A DNA stretch of 64,000 nucleotides, taken from Alistipes_A hominis. GTDB taxonomy: Bacteria; Bacteroidota; Bacteroidia; Bacteroidales; Rikenellaceae. The DNA lies in assembly GCF_014288115.1 (NCBI RefSeq), contig NZ_JACOOK010000003.1:248001-312000 (forward strand). Reading direction: 5' to 3'. A model generated the notes under the pieces. The model had not been told where the DNA came from, did not search any database, and saw nothing but the letters and a program-made list of their open reading frames with translations. The position numbers and the translations under genes are program-made. Of the stretch, positions 44,375-53,743 are shown one piece after another (position 1 is the stretch's first letter; each line of letters opens with the position of its first letter).

Positions 44375-45895
44375 TTATTCCTGAAAAATGGATTCGTCCA
44401 GGGTACAATTCTCATCCGGCCGGTCGTTGCCGTCTTCGAGCAGTTGCTGCGGGTCGGGCCCTTCGGTCAGCACCGGATAGGTCAGCAGGCCCCGCTGCGG
44501 GTTTTGCTTCCAGGCCCGCAGGATCGGGTCAATGAACTGCCAGCTCGCTTCGAGCGAGTCGCGGCGGGCGTACAGCGTCGAGTCGCCGAGCATCACGTCC
44601 AACAGCAGCCGTTCGTAAGCGTCGGGCAGGTAGTCCGACGACAGCGAGTCGTAGCGGAAATCCATGCTGACCTGCCGTACGCTCAGTCCCGCGCCGGGCA
44701 TTTTCAGTCCGAATTTCAGCGAGATGCTCTCGTCGGGCTGGATACGCAGCGTGAGCTTGTTGCACGAACGCCCGGAGCACTGGCCCGAAAAGAGTTGCGT
44801 CGGCGTCGATTTGAAGTGGATCACGACTTCGGACTGTTTTTTCGACAGCCGTTTGCCGGTATGGAACAGGAACGGTACGCCGCCCCAGCGCCAGTTGTCG
44901 ATAAAGAGTTTCATCGCCACGAAAGTCTCGGTCGTCGAATCCGGAGCGACGTTTTTCTCTTCGCGGTATCCCGGGACGTATTGCCCGTCGATTTCACATC
45001 CGGTGTATTGAGCCCGCAGCACGTTGCGCCCGATTTCGGCCGGCGTGTAACGGCGGATGGCGCGGAACACTTTGACGATCTCGTTGCGGATCGGTTCCGG
45101 TTCGAAAACGGCCGGCGGCTCCATCGCGACGAAAGCCATCAACTGCAGCAGGTGGTTCTGGATCATGTCGCGCAGCGCTCCGGCGCTTTCGTAATACGGG
45201 CCCCGGTTTTCGACGCCGAGGGTTTCGGTCGCGCTGATCTCGACGTAGTCGATGTAGTTGCGGTTCCACAGCGGCTCGAAAATGCCGTTCGAGAAACGCA
45301 GCACCAGGATGTTTTGCACCGTCTCTTTGCCGAGATAGTGGTCGATCCGGTAGATTCCGTTTTCTTCGAATACCCCGCGCAGCAGTTCGCTGAGCCGGCG
45401 CGCCGATTCGAGGTCGGTGCCGAACGGCTTTTCGACAACGATCCGTCGCCATCCTTTTTTCGTTGCGGCGACGTTCAGCCCGGCTTCTTTCAGTCCGGCC
45501 GGGATCGTTTCGTACAGTACCGGCGGCGTGGCCAGGTAATAGACGACCCGGTCGGGCGAGCCGAGCGTTTCCAGCAGTTCGCCGATGCGGTTTTTCAGGT
45601 TGCCGTAAGTGGCGTATTCGGTCGGTTCGAAACTGACGTAATGAATCATCCGGAGAAATTCGTCGATCTGTCCGTCGTCGTACGACGCGCCTTTGGCGCT
45701 CCGGCGGATGCCTTCGCGCTGCTGCTGCCGGAACGTGTCGTCGGTATATTCGCTGCGCGAGGCGCCCAGGATCGCGAACCGTTTCGGCAACAGCCCCCGC
45801 ACGTAGAGTTCGAACAGCGACGGCATCAGCTTGCGCCGGGTCAGGTCGCCCGATGCCCCGAAGATGACGAGTAGTTGGTTATCCGCTTTTTTCAT
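44375..45895 (-). CDS. zwf: Glucose-6-phosphate 1-dehydrogenase
   Basis: 506 aa from ATG 45895 (MKKADNQLLVIFGASGDLTRRK), 11 bp after the gnd stop codon. NADP-binding GASGDLTRRKL, the catalytic RIDHYLGKE motif with Lys, NYIDYVEISATE, and the PFLFHTGKRL segment. Oxidises glucose-6-phosphate, generating NADPH. Middle gene of gnd-zwf-pgl; the upstream frame extension is a shadow of gnd. Confidence 0.97.
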   Translation of the reverse strand: MKKADNQLLVIFGASGDLTRRKLMPSLFELYVRGLLPKRFAILGASRSEYTDDTFRQQQREGIRRSAKGASYDDGQIDEFLRMIHYVSFEPTEYATYGNLKNRIGELLETLGSPDRVVYYLATPPVLYETIPAGLKEAGLNVAATKKGWRRIVVEKPFGTDLESARRLSELLRGVFEENGIYRIDHYLGKETVQNILVLRFSNGIFEPLWNRNYIDYVEISATETLGVENRGPYYESAGALRDMIQNHLLQLMAFVAMEPPAVFEPEPIRNEIVKVFRAIRRYTPAEIGRNVLRAQYTGCEIDGQYVPGYREEKNVAPDSTTETFVAMKLFIDNWRWGGVPFLFHTGKRLSKKQSEVVIHFKSTPTQLFSGQCSGRSCNKLTLRIQPDESISLKFGLKMPGAGLSVRQVSMDFRYDSLSSDYLPDAYERLLLDVMLGDSTLYARRDSLEASWQFIDPILRAWKQNPQRGLLTYPVLTEGPDPQQLLEDGNDRPDENCTLDESIFQE

Positions 45896-45906
45896 AGTGT
45901 CTTGTG

Positions 45907-47394
45907 CTATACGTTGTAACTGCCCGACGAGGTCTTGCCGCCCCGGCCGGTCCAGTCGTTGTGGAAAAACTCCCCGCGCGGCGCGTCGGTGCGTTCGAAG
46001 GTGTGCGCGCCGAAGTAGTCGCGCTGCGCCTGGATCAGGCTGGCCGGCGAGTCGGCCGTCCGCAGGCCGTCGAAATAGCTGAGCGCCGAGCCCATGCACG
46101 GCAGCGCCGTTCCGCCGAGAGCCCCCGCTGCGACGACGCTGCGCCATGCGGGCAGCGCGGCGGTGATTTTGTCGCGGAAAAAGTCGTCGAAAAGCAGGTT
46201 TTCGAGCAGCGGGTTTCGGTCGTAGGCTTCGGTGATCTTTTCGAGGAACGCCGAACGGATGATGCATCCCTTGCGCCAGATCCGGGCGATCGTGCCGCAG
46301 TCGAGATCCCACCGGTAATGGGCCGAAGCGCGTTGCATCAGCGAGAATCCCTGCGCATAAGAGATCAGCTTGGCGGCATACAGCGCGTCGCGTATCGCTT
46401 CCGCCTGGACGGCTTTCTCGTCGTCCGGTTCGCGGCCGGTCATCGCGTTGAGGTCGGTACGCGCGTCCGGATAGAGCCCGCTCGCCGTGATCCGCGCTTC
46501 TTTCATCGACGAGATCAGCCGCGCGTAGACCGCTTCGGTAATCAGCGTGAGCGGGTCGTTTTCGTCGACAGCCGTGACGACGCTCCACTTGCCGGTGCCT
46601 TTCTGTCCCGCCACGTCGAGTATGCGGTCGATCAGATAGCCTCCTTTCGGGTCTTTAAAATGGACGATCCGGGCGGTGATTTCGATCAGAAAGCTGTTCA
46701 GTTCGCCTCGGTTCCATTCGGCGAATACGCGGTGCATCGTTTCGGGATCGAGCTGCAAGCTGTTTTTCAGCAGTGCGTAAGCCTCCGCGATTAGCTGCAT
46801 ATCGCCGTACTCGATGCCGTTATGCACCGTTTTGACGAAGTGCCCGGCTCCGCCGCTGCCGATCCATTCGCAGCACGGGGTGCCGTCGTCCAGCTTCGCG
46901 GCGATGCCCTGCAATACGTCTTTGACCAGCGGCCATGCTTCCGGCGTACCTCCCGGCATGATCGACGGGCCGTGCAGGGCCCCTTCCTCCCCGCCGGAGA
47001 TCCCCGCTCCGACGAAATACAGTCCCCGGTTTTCGACCTCTTTCACGCGCCGGGCCGTATCCTGAAAGGCGGAGTTGCCTCCGTCGATAATTACGTCTCC
47101 CGGTTCCATCAGCGGCGTCAATTGCGCGATCAGTTCGTCGACCGCTTCCCCGGCCCGCACCATCATCATGATCCGGCGCGGACGCCTGACCGATCCGACC
47201 AACTCGCGAATCGAGTGCGTGCCCGTGAACCGTTTCCCGTTGCCGCGTCCTGCGACGAAACGGTCGACGACGCCTTTTTCGCCCGGCGCCGTCCGGTTGT
47301 AGACCGACACGCTGAATCCTTTGCTTTCCATGTTCAGCGCGAGGTTTTCACCCATTACGGCCAGGCCGATCAGTCCGATATCCGTTTTTTCCAT
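45907..47394 (-). CDS. gnd: 6-phosphogluconate dehydrogenase (decarboxylating)
   Basis: 495 aa from ATG 47394 (MEKTDIGLIGLAVMGENLALNM). Rossmann GLAVMGENLALN, NRT for NADP, IDGGNSAFQDTARR, GAGISGGEEGALHGPSIMPGG, FVKTVHNGIEYGDMQLIAEAY with the catalytic Lys, and C-terminal HNDWTGRGGK. Produces ribulose-5-phosphate, CO2 and NADPH. With zwf and pgl it completes the oxidative pentose phosphate branch in one operon. Some decades-old Bacteroides strains lack this branch, so its presence is informative. Confidence 0.97.
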   Translation of the reverse strand: MEKTDIGLIGLAVMGENLALNMESKGFSVSVYNRTAPGEKGVVDRFVAGRGNGKRFTGTHSIRELVGSVRRPRRIMMMVRAGEAVDELIAQLTPLMEPGDVIIDGGNSAFQDTARRVKEVENRGLYFVGAGISGGEEGALHGPSIMPGGTPEAWPLVKDVLQGIAAKLDDGTPCCEWIGSGGAGHFVKTVHNGIEYGDMQLIAEAYALLKNSLQLDPETMHRVFAEWNRGELNSFLIEITARIVHFKDPKGGYLIDRILDVAGQKGTGKWSVVTAVDENDPLTLITEAVYARLISSMKEARITASGLYPDARTDLNAMTGREPDDEKAVQAEAIRDALYAAKLISYAQGFSLMQRASAHYRWDLDCGTIARIWRKGCIIRSAFLEKITEAYDRNPLLENLLFDDFFRDKITAALPAWRSVVAAGALGGTALPCMGSALSYFDGLRTADSPASLIQAQRDYFGAHTFERTDAPRGEFFHNDWTGRGGKTSSGSYNV

Positions 47395-47590
47395 AGTTTT
47401 CGTGAGTTTTGAATTTGCGAAGCCTTGCGGCCGCATAGCGTTTCTATACAAATATCATACTTTTTTCGGATCAAACCTTCTGATCTTTCAGAAAAAACGG
47501 CGGATTCTCAATTCGATAGCAAAATAAAGTCCCGGTGGAACGATGCCGTCGGGACTTGCGCGAATTCGTGTGAATTATGGAACGGCGAAT

Positions 47591-48466
47591 TCAGACCGCT
47601 TCGCGGGTCGTGTGACCGGCGGTCGTGAAATCCATCTCGGCGACGCGCGCGAGCGCGAAATGCCGCAGGACGGTCTGCCGCTGTGCGGCATCGGCGACGA
47701 ACAACGCGGTGGAGAGCACCTCGCTGTCGAGGGCGGACGGAGCCGCTACCGAGACGATCCGGTTGTCGGTGACCGGTTTTCCGGTTCGCGGCGAACGGAT
47801 ATGTCCGCGGTTCGACGGCAGGTTGCCCGACGAGGAGAGGCAGAGGTCGTTCAGTCCGAAGAAGGTCATGTTCTCGCCGCGCCGTAACGGGTTCTCTACG
47901 CCGACCTGCCAACTGTCGCCGGACGGGTGGCAGCCGATCCCGCAGACCGAACTATTGCCGAAATTGACCAACGCGGTCGTGATTCCGGCGTTTTTCAACA
48001 TGCCGAGAGCCTGTTGCAATGCGTATCCCTTGCCGTATCCCCCGAAATCGAAAATTGCGTCCGGACGCAGTTTGACGACCGCTTCGCAGGCGGGGTCGAC
48101 CGCGAAACAAGACTCCCCCGGCAAGTATTCCGGCGTTTGGATCGCAATATCGAACGCCCCGCCGGTCATTTCGCGGTAACGCAGCGCATCGGCGAAAATC
48201 CCGAGCAACTCCGGATCGGCCGGGCATTTGTCATAGAACGTGTTCTGATTGATCTGCCACACGTCGCTCGCTTCGTCGAACCGGTTCAGGCGGTTCTCGA
48301 TCCTCCGGATCTCCGCGGCGATGTCGCGGCACAATGCTGCAGCTTCATTTTCAGTCGGGCCGACCGTCAACAGGTCGAACCGGCTGTGCATCGCTTCGAA
48401 CCATCCGTAGAACAGACCCGTTCCGTTCTGCATTTGCCGGAACGTATGGCTGACCGCATCTCCCAT
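47591..48466 (-). CDS. FAD:protein FMN transferase (ApbE family)
   Basis: 291 aa. Family motifs: RRIENRLNRFD, TGGAFDIAIQTP, DFGGYGKGYALQQA, LVNFGNSSVCGIG, and the C-terminal SALDSEVLSTALFV segment. Transfers FMN from FAD to Thr/Ser of extracytosolic electron-transfer proteins. Unusually there is no signal peptide or lipobox; the N-terminus (MGDAVSHTFRQMQNG) looks soluble. Starts 3 bp after the 2TM gene and closes the six-gene oxidoreductase unit, which suggests a flavin-based electron acceptor for those enzymes. Acceptor protein not in the window. Confidence 0.88.
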   Translation of the reverse strand: MGDAVSHTFRQMQNGTGLFYGWFEAMHSRFDLLTVGPTENEAAALCRDIAAEIRRIENRLNRFDEASDVWQINQNTFYDKCPADPELLGIFADALRYREMTGGAFDIAIQTPEYLPGESCFAVDPACEAVVKLRPDAIFDFGGYGKGYALQQALGMLKNAGITTALVNFGNSSVCGIGCHPSGDSWQVGVENPLRRGENMTFFGLNDLCLSSSGNLPSNRGHIRSPRTGKPVTDNRIVSVAAPSALDSEVLSTALFVADAAQRQTVLRHFALARVAEMDFTTAGHTTREAV

Positions 48467-48469
48467 CCG

Positions 48470-48742
48470 TTACGCTTTCGCTTTTTCGTTACGTTTGCGG
48501 CAGCCGCCTTTCCCGCACACGAGTCGCAGGACGAGCCTGCCTGCCCAGCGGATCGGGATCAGCACGGCGTAAAGCAGCACGGACAACGGCAAGATTACGT
48601 ACCACAACGACAGAAGTTCGCTCCAACTGGTTCCGTACTGGACGATGGCATAAGCGTTCCATGCCGTCAGCGCGGCTACGCAGCAGATCCATACGATTAT
48701 TTCCCGGCGGATTTGCCGCCCCTTGATTACGATATCTTTCAT
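48470..48742 (-). CDS. Small two-helix membrane protein
   Basis: 90 aa. Basic N-terminus (KGRQIRRE), two hydrophobic helices (about 16-35 VWICCVAALTAWNAYAI and about 46-65 WYVILPLSVLLYAVLIP), basic Cys-containing tail (CGKGGCRKRNEK). Resembles Bacteroidota '2TM domain' proteins. Tightly packed between a Gfo/Idh/MocA gene (18 bp) and apbE (3 bp), so part of the same unit; possible membrane anchor or electron-relay helper, unproven. Confidence 0.75.
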   Translation of the reverse strand: MKDIVIKGRQIRREIIVWICCVAALTAWNAYAIVQYGTSWSELLSLWYVILPLSVLLYAVLIPIRWAGRLVLRLVCGKGGCRKRNEKAKA

Positions 48743-48760
48743 AGTTCGTCGCTTTTGCGG

Positions 48761-50035
48761 TTACAGATAGTCGATGCGGTACTCTTCCGGGAACAGAATT
48801 TCCCGTTTCTCTTCGATGGCTTGCAGCCCGAGCAGCGACAGCACGGTCGCGTAGTAGCCCTCCTCGGCGATCATCGGCGGTTGTTCTCCGGTGATCGCGG
48901 CTTCGACGAACGCATCGACCGTGAAGCCGGTGCCGTCCAGGAAGTCGCGTTTCTTGCCGATGATGTATTCGCCGTGGTTCTTGCGGGCGATCTCGGGGTC
49001 CCAGCTCGGGCCGGCGAAAGAGACGGAGCTGAAAATATCCTTCTCGATGTTGTTGATCATCTGCAAGAATCCGGGCATCGGCGGCGTCTTTTCGAAATAG
49101 TATTTGCCGACTTCGGGTTCGAGGGTTCCCAGGTTGCCCATAATCTGCTCTTCGAGCCCGTAGAACTGGTTTGATATGATCGAGTCGAAGGACATCCGCT
49201 TGCCGTTTTTGTACGTATACATCACGCCGACATTGTCCTCCACTTCGCGGCCGTCTTTCCAGTAGGTGATTCCCCCCTGTCCGTAGATCCGTTCGGGCAG
49301 CTCGCGCCAGATCCACGTTCCCATTTGGATCTGGTGGCAGCCCAGTTCGGTCATCAGGCCGCCGGAGTATTCCTTGTAGTGCCGCCAGTTGATTTTACGC
49401 TCCAGTTCGGGCGACGGGACGGGCCTGCGCCAGTCGCCGTTGCGGTTCCAGAACGTTTTGATCCCCTGTATTTCGCCGAACATTCCCGAACGGATCATTT
49501 CGATCGCCTTCAGGTAGACCGGGTCGAAAAGCCGCTGTTGGTCGACGAAAAAAACATGCCCCGTCCGTTTATGGGTCTGGTACATCGTCAGCGTGTCCGG
49601 CAGCGTCCGGGCCATTGATTTTTCGCAGAAAACGTGCTTGCCCGCTTCCATCGCGGCGCCGGCGATTTCGAGGTGCGTATGCAACGGGGTGGCGATTACT
49701 ACGCCGTCTACGTTCGGGTCGTCGATCACCTGCCGGTAATCCGCGCAGGTTTTCGCGCTCGGCGCGATCTGACGGCCCAGTTCGAGCCACGGCTCGTAAT
49801 TGTCGCACAGCCATACGACTTCGGCCTTCGGGTTCATTACCAGGAAATTGAGCAGGTAGCGTCCCCGGTCGCCGGTGCCGATCACCGCGATCCGGGCTTT
49901 GTGTCCCGTCGTGGCTTTCCGCTTGTCCTCGGCCATTCCCGACAGCCACGGGAAAGAGGAGAGCAGGGCTGTGGTGCCCGCGACGAATCCGAGCTCTTTC
50001 AGGAAGTCCCGGCGGTTTATTTTCTCGTTGTTCAT
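48761..50035 (-). CDS. Tat-exported Gfo/Idh/MocA-family dehydrogenase (A)
   Basis: 424 aa. Twin-arginine signal INRRDFLKELGF then a hydrophobic core ending near residue 33. NAD-binding Rossmann domain RIAVIGTGDRGRYLL near 49-63, VVIATPLHTH, CEKSMA with the conserved Lys of the family, and the C-terminal alpha/beta domain with GGLMTELGCHQIQMG. Tat export implies the cofactor is bound before export and retained. Proteins of this type oxidise sugar hydroxyls, including C3 of glycosides. 63 bp after a second gene of the same family. Confidence 0.9.
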   Translation of the reverse strand: MNNEKINRRDFLKELGFVAGTTALLSSFPWLSGMAEDKRKATTGHKARIAVIGTGDRGRYLLNFLVMNPKAEVVWLCDNYEPWLELGRQIAPSAKTCADYRQVIDDPNVDGVVIATPLHTHLEIAGAAMEAGKHVFCEKSMARTLPDTLTMYQTHKRTGHVFFVDQQRLFDPVYLKAIEMIRSGMFGEIQGIKTFWNRNGDWRRPVPSPELERKINWRHYKEYSGGLMTELGCHQIQMGTWIWRELPERIYGQGGITYWKDGREVEDNVGVMYTYKNGKRMSFDSIISNQFYGLEEQIMGNLGTLEPEVGKYYFEKTPPMPGFLQMINNIEKDIFSSVSFAGPSWDPEIARKNHGEYIIGKKRDFLDGTGFTVDAFVEAAITGEQPPMIAEEGYYATVLSLLGLQAIEEKREILFPEEYRIDYL

Positions 50036-50098
50036 GGTTTCTTCGGATTGCAGCGGGGGCCTGTTGTACCGGCCCCGATTACAAATGTACTTTTTTCA

Positions 50099-51460
50099 TT
50101 AAAATTTAAAAACTTTGCCGCCTGCCAGCACTTCCTGGTGCTCTTCGTCGAACGTGACGTATTGTTTGGTACGCAGCGCGGCATTGACCATGATGCAGGC
50201 CGACGAATGGTCGTAGGCCGCTTCGACCGGAGCGTTCGTTTTTTCGCCGCTGCGGATGCACTCCATCCAGTTGCGGACGTGAACCGAGGTCATCGGGTCT
50301 ACGCCGGTCACTCCGGCCGTGGCCACTTTCATCGTCGATTTCAGATCGAGCGGCGCGAGCTGATTCGCATGCATACCCATCGCTTTGGCTTCCCCTTCGG
50401 TCAGACCGCCGTTCGGGGTGATCTTGTTGGTGTCGAGGTTCAGTTCGCCGCCGTTCGAGTAGTAGATCTCCTTGACGCTGCCGGCGCTGTTCGTAAAACG
50501 CGAGGTGTATTGTACGAGGAATCCTTTCTGCGGGTCGTCGGTCGGACCGTAGTCCATCACGGCGGTCATCGTGTCGAAGTTCGTGCGGCCGTCGTGCCAC
50601 AGGTAGATGCCGCCGTTGGCCGTTACGCTGCGCGGGTGTTTCAGTCCGGTGAACCAGTGCACCGTGTCGATCTGGTGCGCCATCCACTGGCCGGGGATTC
50701 CCGACGAATAGGGCCAGAACAACCGATATTCGAGGTATTTGCGCGGGTCGAACGCTTCGAACGGGCGGTTGCACAGGAAGCGAATCCAGTCGAGGTCTTC
50801 TTCCCTGCACTTCGGAACGAGCGACGGACGGCGCCAGCGGCCCGGCTGGTTGACGTTCCACGTCATTTCGCACATCACGATGTCGCCGAATTGGCCCGAG
50901 CGGATGTAGTCGTTCGCCGCGTGGTAGTTCGGCGCGCTGCGACGTTGCGAACCGACCTGGAATACGACGCCCGCCTTTTCGACGGCGGCTCTCGCGCGGC
51001 GGTTGTCCTCCATCGTTTCGGCGAACGGTTTTTCGACGTAGATATGCTTGCCGTGTTCGGCCGCCTCGACGGTGTGCGTGGCGTGCGCGAAATCCGGCGT
51101 GGAGATGATTACCGCGTCGATGTCCTTGTCCTTGTACATCTCTTCGTTGTTGCGGTATCCTTTGACCTTGTGCCCGATTTTCTCTCCCACGACCTGCACG
51201 CCTTCATCGCGGCGCAGGCTCCAGATGTCCGACACGCCGATCATGTCGAAGTTCAGTTCCTCGCGGTGATCCGTAAAACCGGGCAACAGCGAACTGCGGA
51301 ACCGGTCGGAGAAACCGACCACCGCCACGTTGACGCGGTCGTTGGCGCCTTTGACGCGCGCATAGCTTTTCGGACTGAGAATGAAATTGCCCATTACGGC
51401 TCCGGCCGATACGAGACCCGCTTTCTTCAGAAATTCCCGCCTGGATATTTTTTCGTTCAT
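50099..51460 (-). CDS. Tat-exported Gfo/Idh/MocA-family dehydrogenase (B)
   Basis: 453 aa. Twin-arginine signal SRREFLKKAGLVSAGAVMG. Rossmann segment VNVAVVGFSDR, VIISTPDFAHATH, VEKPFAETM with the family Lys, and SGIPGQWMAHQIDTVHWF with a candidate active-site His. A paralogue, not a duplicate, of dehydrogenase A (no close identity visible outside motifs). Probably acts on another anomer or linkage, or in the reverse direction, in the same pathway. 25 bp after the isomerase-like gene. Confidence 0.9.
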   Translation of the reverse strand: MNEKISRREFLKKAGLVSAGAVMGNFILSPKSYARVKGANDRVNVAVVGFSDRFRSSLLPGFTDHREELNFDMIGVSDIWSLRRDEGVQVVGEKIGHKVKGYRNNEEMYKDKDIDAVIISTPDFAHATHTVEAAEHGKHIYVEKPFAETMEDNRRARAAVEKAGVVFQVGSQRRSAPNYHAANDYIRSGQFGDIVMCEMTWNVNQPGRWRRPSLVPKCREEDLDWIRFLCNRPFEAFDPRKYLEYRLFWPYSSGIPGQWMAHQIDTVHWFTGLKHPRSVTANGGIYLWHDGRTNFDTMTAVMDYGPTDDPQKGFLVQYTSRFTNSAGSVKEIYYSNGGELNLDTNKITPNGGLTEGEAKAMGMHANQLAPLDLKSTMKVATAGVTGVDPMTSVHVRNWMECIRSGEKTNAPVEAAYDHSSACIMVNAALRTKQYVTFDEEHQEVLAGGKVFKF

Positions 51461-51485
51461 GATCGTTTTAGGTTAGTTGTTTCAG

Positions 51486-52346
51486 TTATAAGTCGTTCAT
51501 TTGTTTGCGGAGCTCCGCGACAGCCGTCGGCAGTTGCGCTCCGAAATCTTTCCACATGCATTCGATCGATACGCAGCCTTTGTAGCCGATTTTTTTCAGC
51601 GCGCGCAGGTAGGGACGAAAATCGTCCCCGTCGGTGCCGGGGGCCGTCCGTTCGGCGGCTTCGGCGATGTGGCAGTGCCGGATATGCTTTCCTGCGTCGA
51701 CGATGGCCTGCGGCGGCTCTCCGTCGGCCGTCATGTGAAATAGGTCGCACAGCAGCCGGATGTTTTTGTGATTCACGCGTTCGACGATCGAGGCGCCTTC
51801 CGACACCGAATTGATCAGGTTCGTTTCGCGGCTGTTCAGCGGTTCGATTACGACCGTCACGCGGTAGCGCGCGGCGACCGGGCCGAGCCGTTTGCATAGT
51901 CGCACGAATTGTTCTTCGGCCGTTTCGCGCGAGAATCCGTCGGGCACTTTGCGCGATTTTCCGCTGCCGAAAACGATGTACCGGATACCGGCCCGTTCGG
52001 CTCTGCGAAAAGTCGTTTCGGCCCATTTCAGGATCTTTTCGTGGTCGGTCGAAGGGCCTACCACGATCATCGAAGCCGGCAGGAAACCGTTGCAGCTAAC
52101 GATCTCCGAGCCGGATTCCCGCAGCAGGGCGAGGTTTTTGTCGAATGCCTCTTCCGGCTTGTCCGGAACCAGGAAAGCGGAGACGCCGGCCTCGAGGCAG
52201 TCGGCTCCGGCGGCTTTGAGCCGCTGCGCGTTGCGAACGTCGGAACATACTCCGATTCGTGCGTCTAGCGATTGCGGCTTTTTGGCCCGAAGGCCGCCGC
52301 ATCCGAAGACGAGCAGTCCTGCTATACAGAGGATCCGTGTTTTCAT
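51486..52346 (-). CDS. Exported sugar phosphate isomerase/epimerase-like TIM barrel
   Basis: 286 aa from ATG 52346 (MKTRILCIAGLLVFGCGG: signal peptide or lipoprotein with Cys at 16; GCGG fits a weak lipobox). Xylose-isomerase-like barrel: RIGVCSDVRNAQRLKAAGADCLEAGVS, MIVVGPSTDHEKILKW, IVFGSGKSRKVPDGF, VVIEPLNSRETNLINS (metal Glu), LCDLFHMTADGE (His/Asp), HCHIAE (His) and SIECMWKDFG (Glu). The metal-binding E-D/H-E set looks complete. Fits lyase, epimerase or hydrolase action on 3-keto-sugars outside the cytoplasm. Confidence 0.82.
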   Translation of the reverse strand: MKTRILCIAGLLVFGCGGLRAKKPQSLDARIGVCSDVRNAQRLKAAGADCLEAGVSAFLVPDKPEEAFDKNLALLRESGSEIVSCNGFLPASMIVVGPSTDHEKILKWAETTFRRAERAGIRYIVFGSGKSRKVPDGFSRETAEEQFVRLCKRLGPVAARYRVTVVIEPLNSRETNLINSVSEGASIVERVNHKNIRLLCDLFHMTADGEPPQAIVDAGKHIRHCHIAEAAERTAPGTDGDDFRPYLRALKKIGYKGCVSIECMWKDFGAQLPTAVAELRKQMNDL

Positions 52347-52387
52347 GGTTTTGAAGTTTTCAGGCAGCGGGGCAGGGCGGGTTGCGG

Positions 52388-53743
52388 TTATTTCAACTCG
52401 CGGATCTTGATGTTCTTGAAGTGTACTTCGTCGCCGTGATCCTGCAACAGGATATATCCGCTTTCGGAATTGCCGAAGTTCGGCCAGTCGCGGTATTTGC
52501 TGTATGCTACCAGCGCATTCCACTCCTGGTTGTTGCGATCGTATTCGATCAGTTTCACGTCGTTGAGCCAGTGTTCTACGTGGTTGCCCTTCACGACGAT
52601 TCGCGCCGTGTTGAACTGTCCGGGACGGAACGGCTTGTTGTCCGGCGCAGGGATCAGGTCGTACAGCGAACCGAGCTTGCGATTTCCCTTTACGCCGAGT
52701 TTGGCGTCCGGGTGGCGCTGGTCGTCGAGGATTTGGAATTCGCAGCCGATGGCCGAGCCTTCGCCTTTGTTCATATCCGGATCGACGAAATATTTGATGC
52801 CGCTGTTGGCCCCTTCGGTGATCTCGAAGTCTGCGACCAGTTCGAAGTCTTTGTATTTGCGCGTCGTGACGATATCGCCGCCGTTAGCCGATTCGCGGCC
52901 GTCGGATTTCTGCACGCACAGCATGTCGTTGCGGATTTCCCAGCCCGAAGGAGGGAAGTCGGCGCGTTTCGCGCCGCGCCATCCGTCGGTGGTTTTACCG
53001 TCCCAGAGCAGCGTCCATCCCTGGGCCGCTTCGCGCTCGGAGATCGTGTTCGGGATGCAGTTGATCTGCGGCAGACAGCAGATTTCGGGCATCTTTTCGG
53101 TTTCGAGATCGGTCGTGCAGATGCGGATGTTTTTCCAGCGGACGGTTTTGCCTTCCATTGCGGCGTTATCGCCGATACCGTGCACCTGCAAGGCGATGAA
53201 ACCTGCAGCGTCGGCGTTGTCGAGGATGTCGGCCGTCGGAATGCCGTTCAGCCACGTGCGGATGCGGTCGCCGATCGCCTCGATGCGCAGTTTGTTCCAC
53301 TCGCCCGGTTTGAACGCTTTTTGCGCGCACGGGTTTTTTGTCATCGGGTAGAGCCATCCGCGGCGTCCTTCGTCGTAGATGCCGCCGCTCCATGCCCGCG
53401 CCGAAGGGTCGATTTCGTACTGGTAGCCGTGCACCTGTCCGTTGCGGTAATCGGGTTTCGAGTTGCTGCGGAACTGCACGCCGGAGTTCAGCCCTTCGTC
53501 CACCTTGAAGCTGAGTTCGAGGATGAAATCTCCGTATGTCTTATCGGTGCAAAGGAACGTATTGGGCGTATTGACCCGGCTGACGCCGACGATCGCGCCG
53601 TCTTCGATACGGTATTCGGCCGCGCCGTTCAGCTTTTTCCATCCTTTGAGGTTCTTTCCGTTGAACAGGGATTCCCAGTCGCCCTGGGCGGATACGGTCG
53701 CGCAGAAACAGAGCATTCCGAGCGCTATAAACAGTTTTTTCAT
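52388..53743 (-). CDS. Two-domain DUF1080 protein (3-keto-disaccharide hydrolase family)
   Basis: 451 aa, signal peptide MKKLFIALGMLCFCATVSAQ. Two DUF1080 jelly-roll domains: about 22-208 (WESLFNGKNLKGWKKL; DFILELSFKVDEGLNSGVQF; GIYDEGRRGW) and about 228-450 (TLLWDGKTTDGWRGA; FELVADFEITEGANSGIKYF; LGSLYDLIPA). Members of DUF1080 include the enzyme that cleaves 3-keto-glycosides made by Gfo/Idh/MocA oxidoreductases, which matches this operon. First gene of the unit; -7 box 64 bp upstream. Having both domains in one chain may give two specificities. Confidence 0.88.
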   Translation of the reverse strand: MKKLFIALGMLCFCATVSAQGDWESLFNGKNLKGWKKLNGAAEYRIEDGAIVGVSRVNTPNTFLCTDKTYGDFILELSFKVDEGLNSGVQFRSNSKPDYRNGQVHGYQYEIDPSARAWSGGIYDEGRRGWLYPMTKNPCAQKAFKPGEWNKLRIEAIGDRIRTWLNGIPTADILDNADAAGFIALQVHGIGDNAAMEGKTVRWKNIRICTTDLETEKMPEICCLPQINCIPNTISEREAAQGWTLLWDGKTTDGWRGAKRADFPPSGWEIRNDMLCVQKSDGRESANGGDIVTTRKYKDFELVADFEITEGANSGIKYFVDPDMNKGEGSAIGCEFQILDDQRHPDAKLGVKGNRKLGSLYDLIPAPDNKPFRPGQFNTARIVVKGNHVEHWLNDVKLIEYDRNNQEWNALVAYSKYRDWPNFGNSESGYILLQDHGDEVHFKNIKIRELK

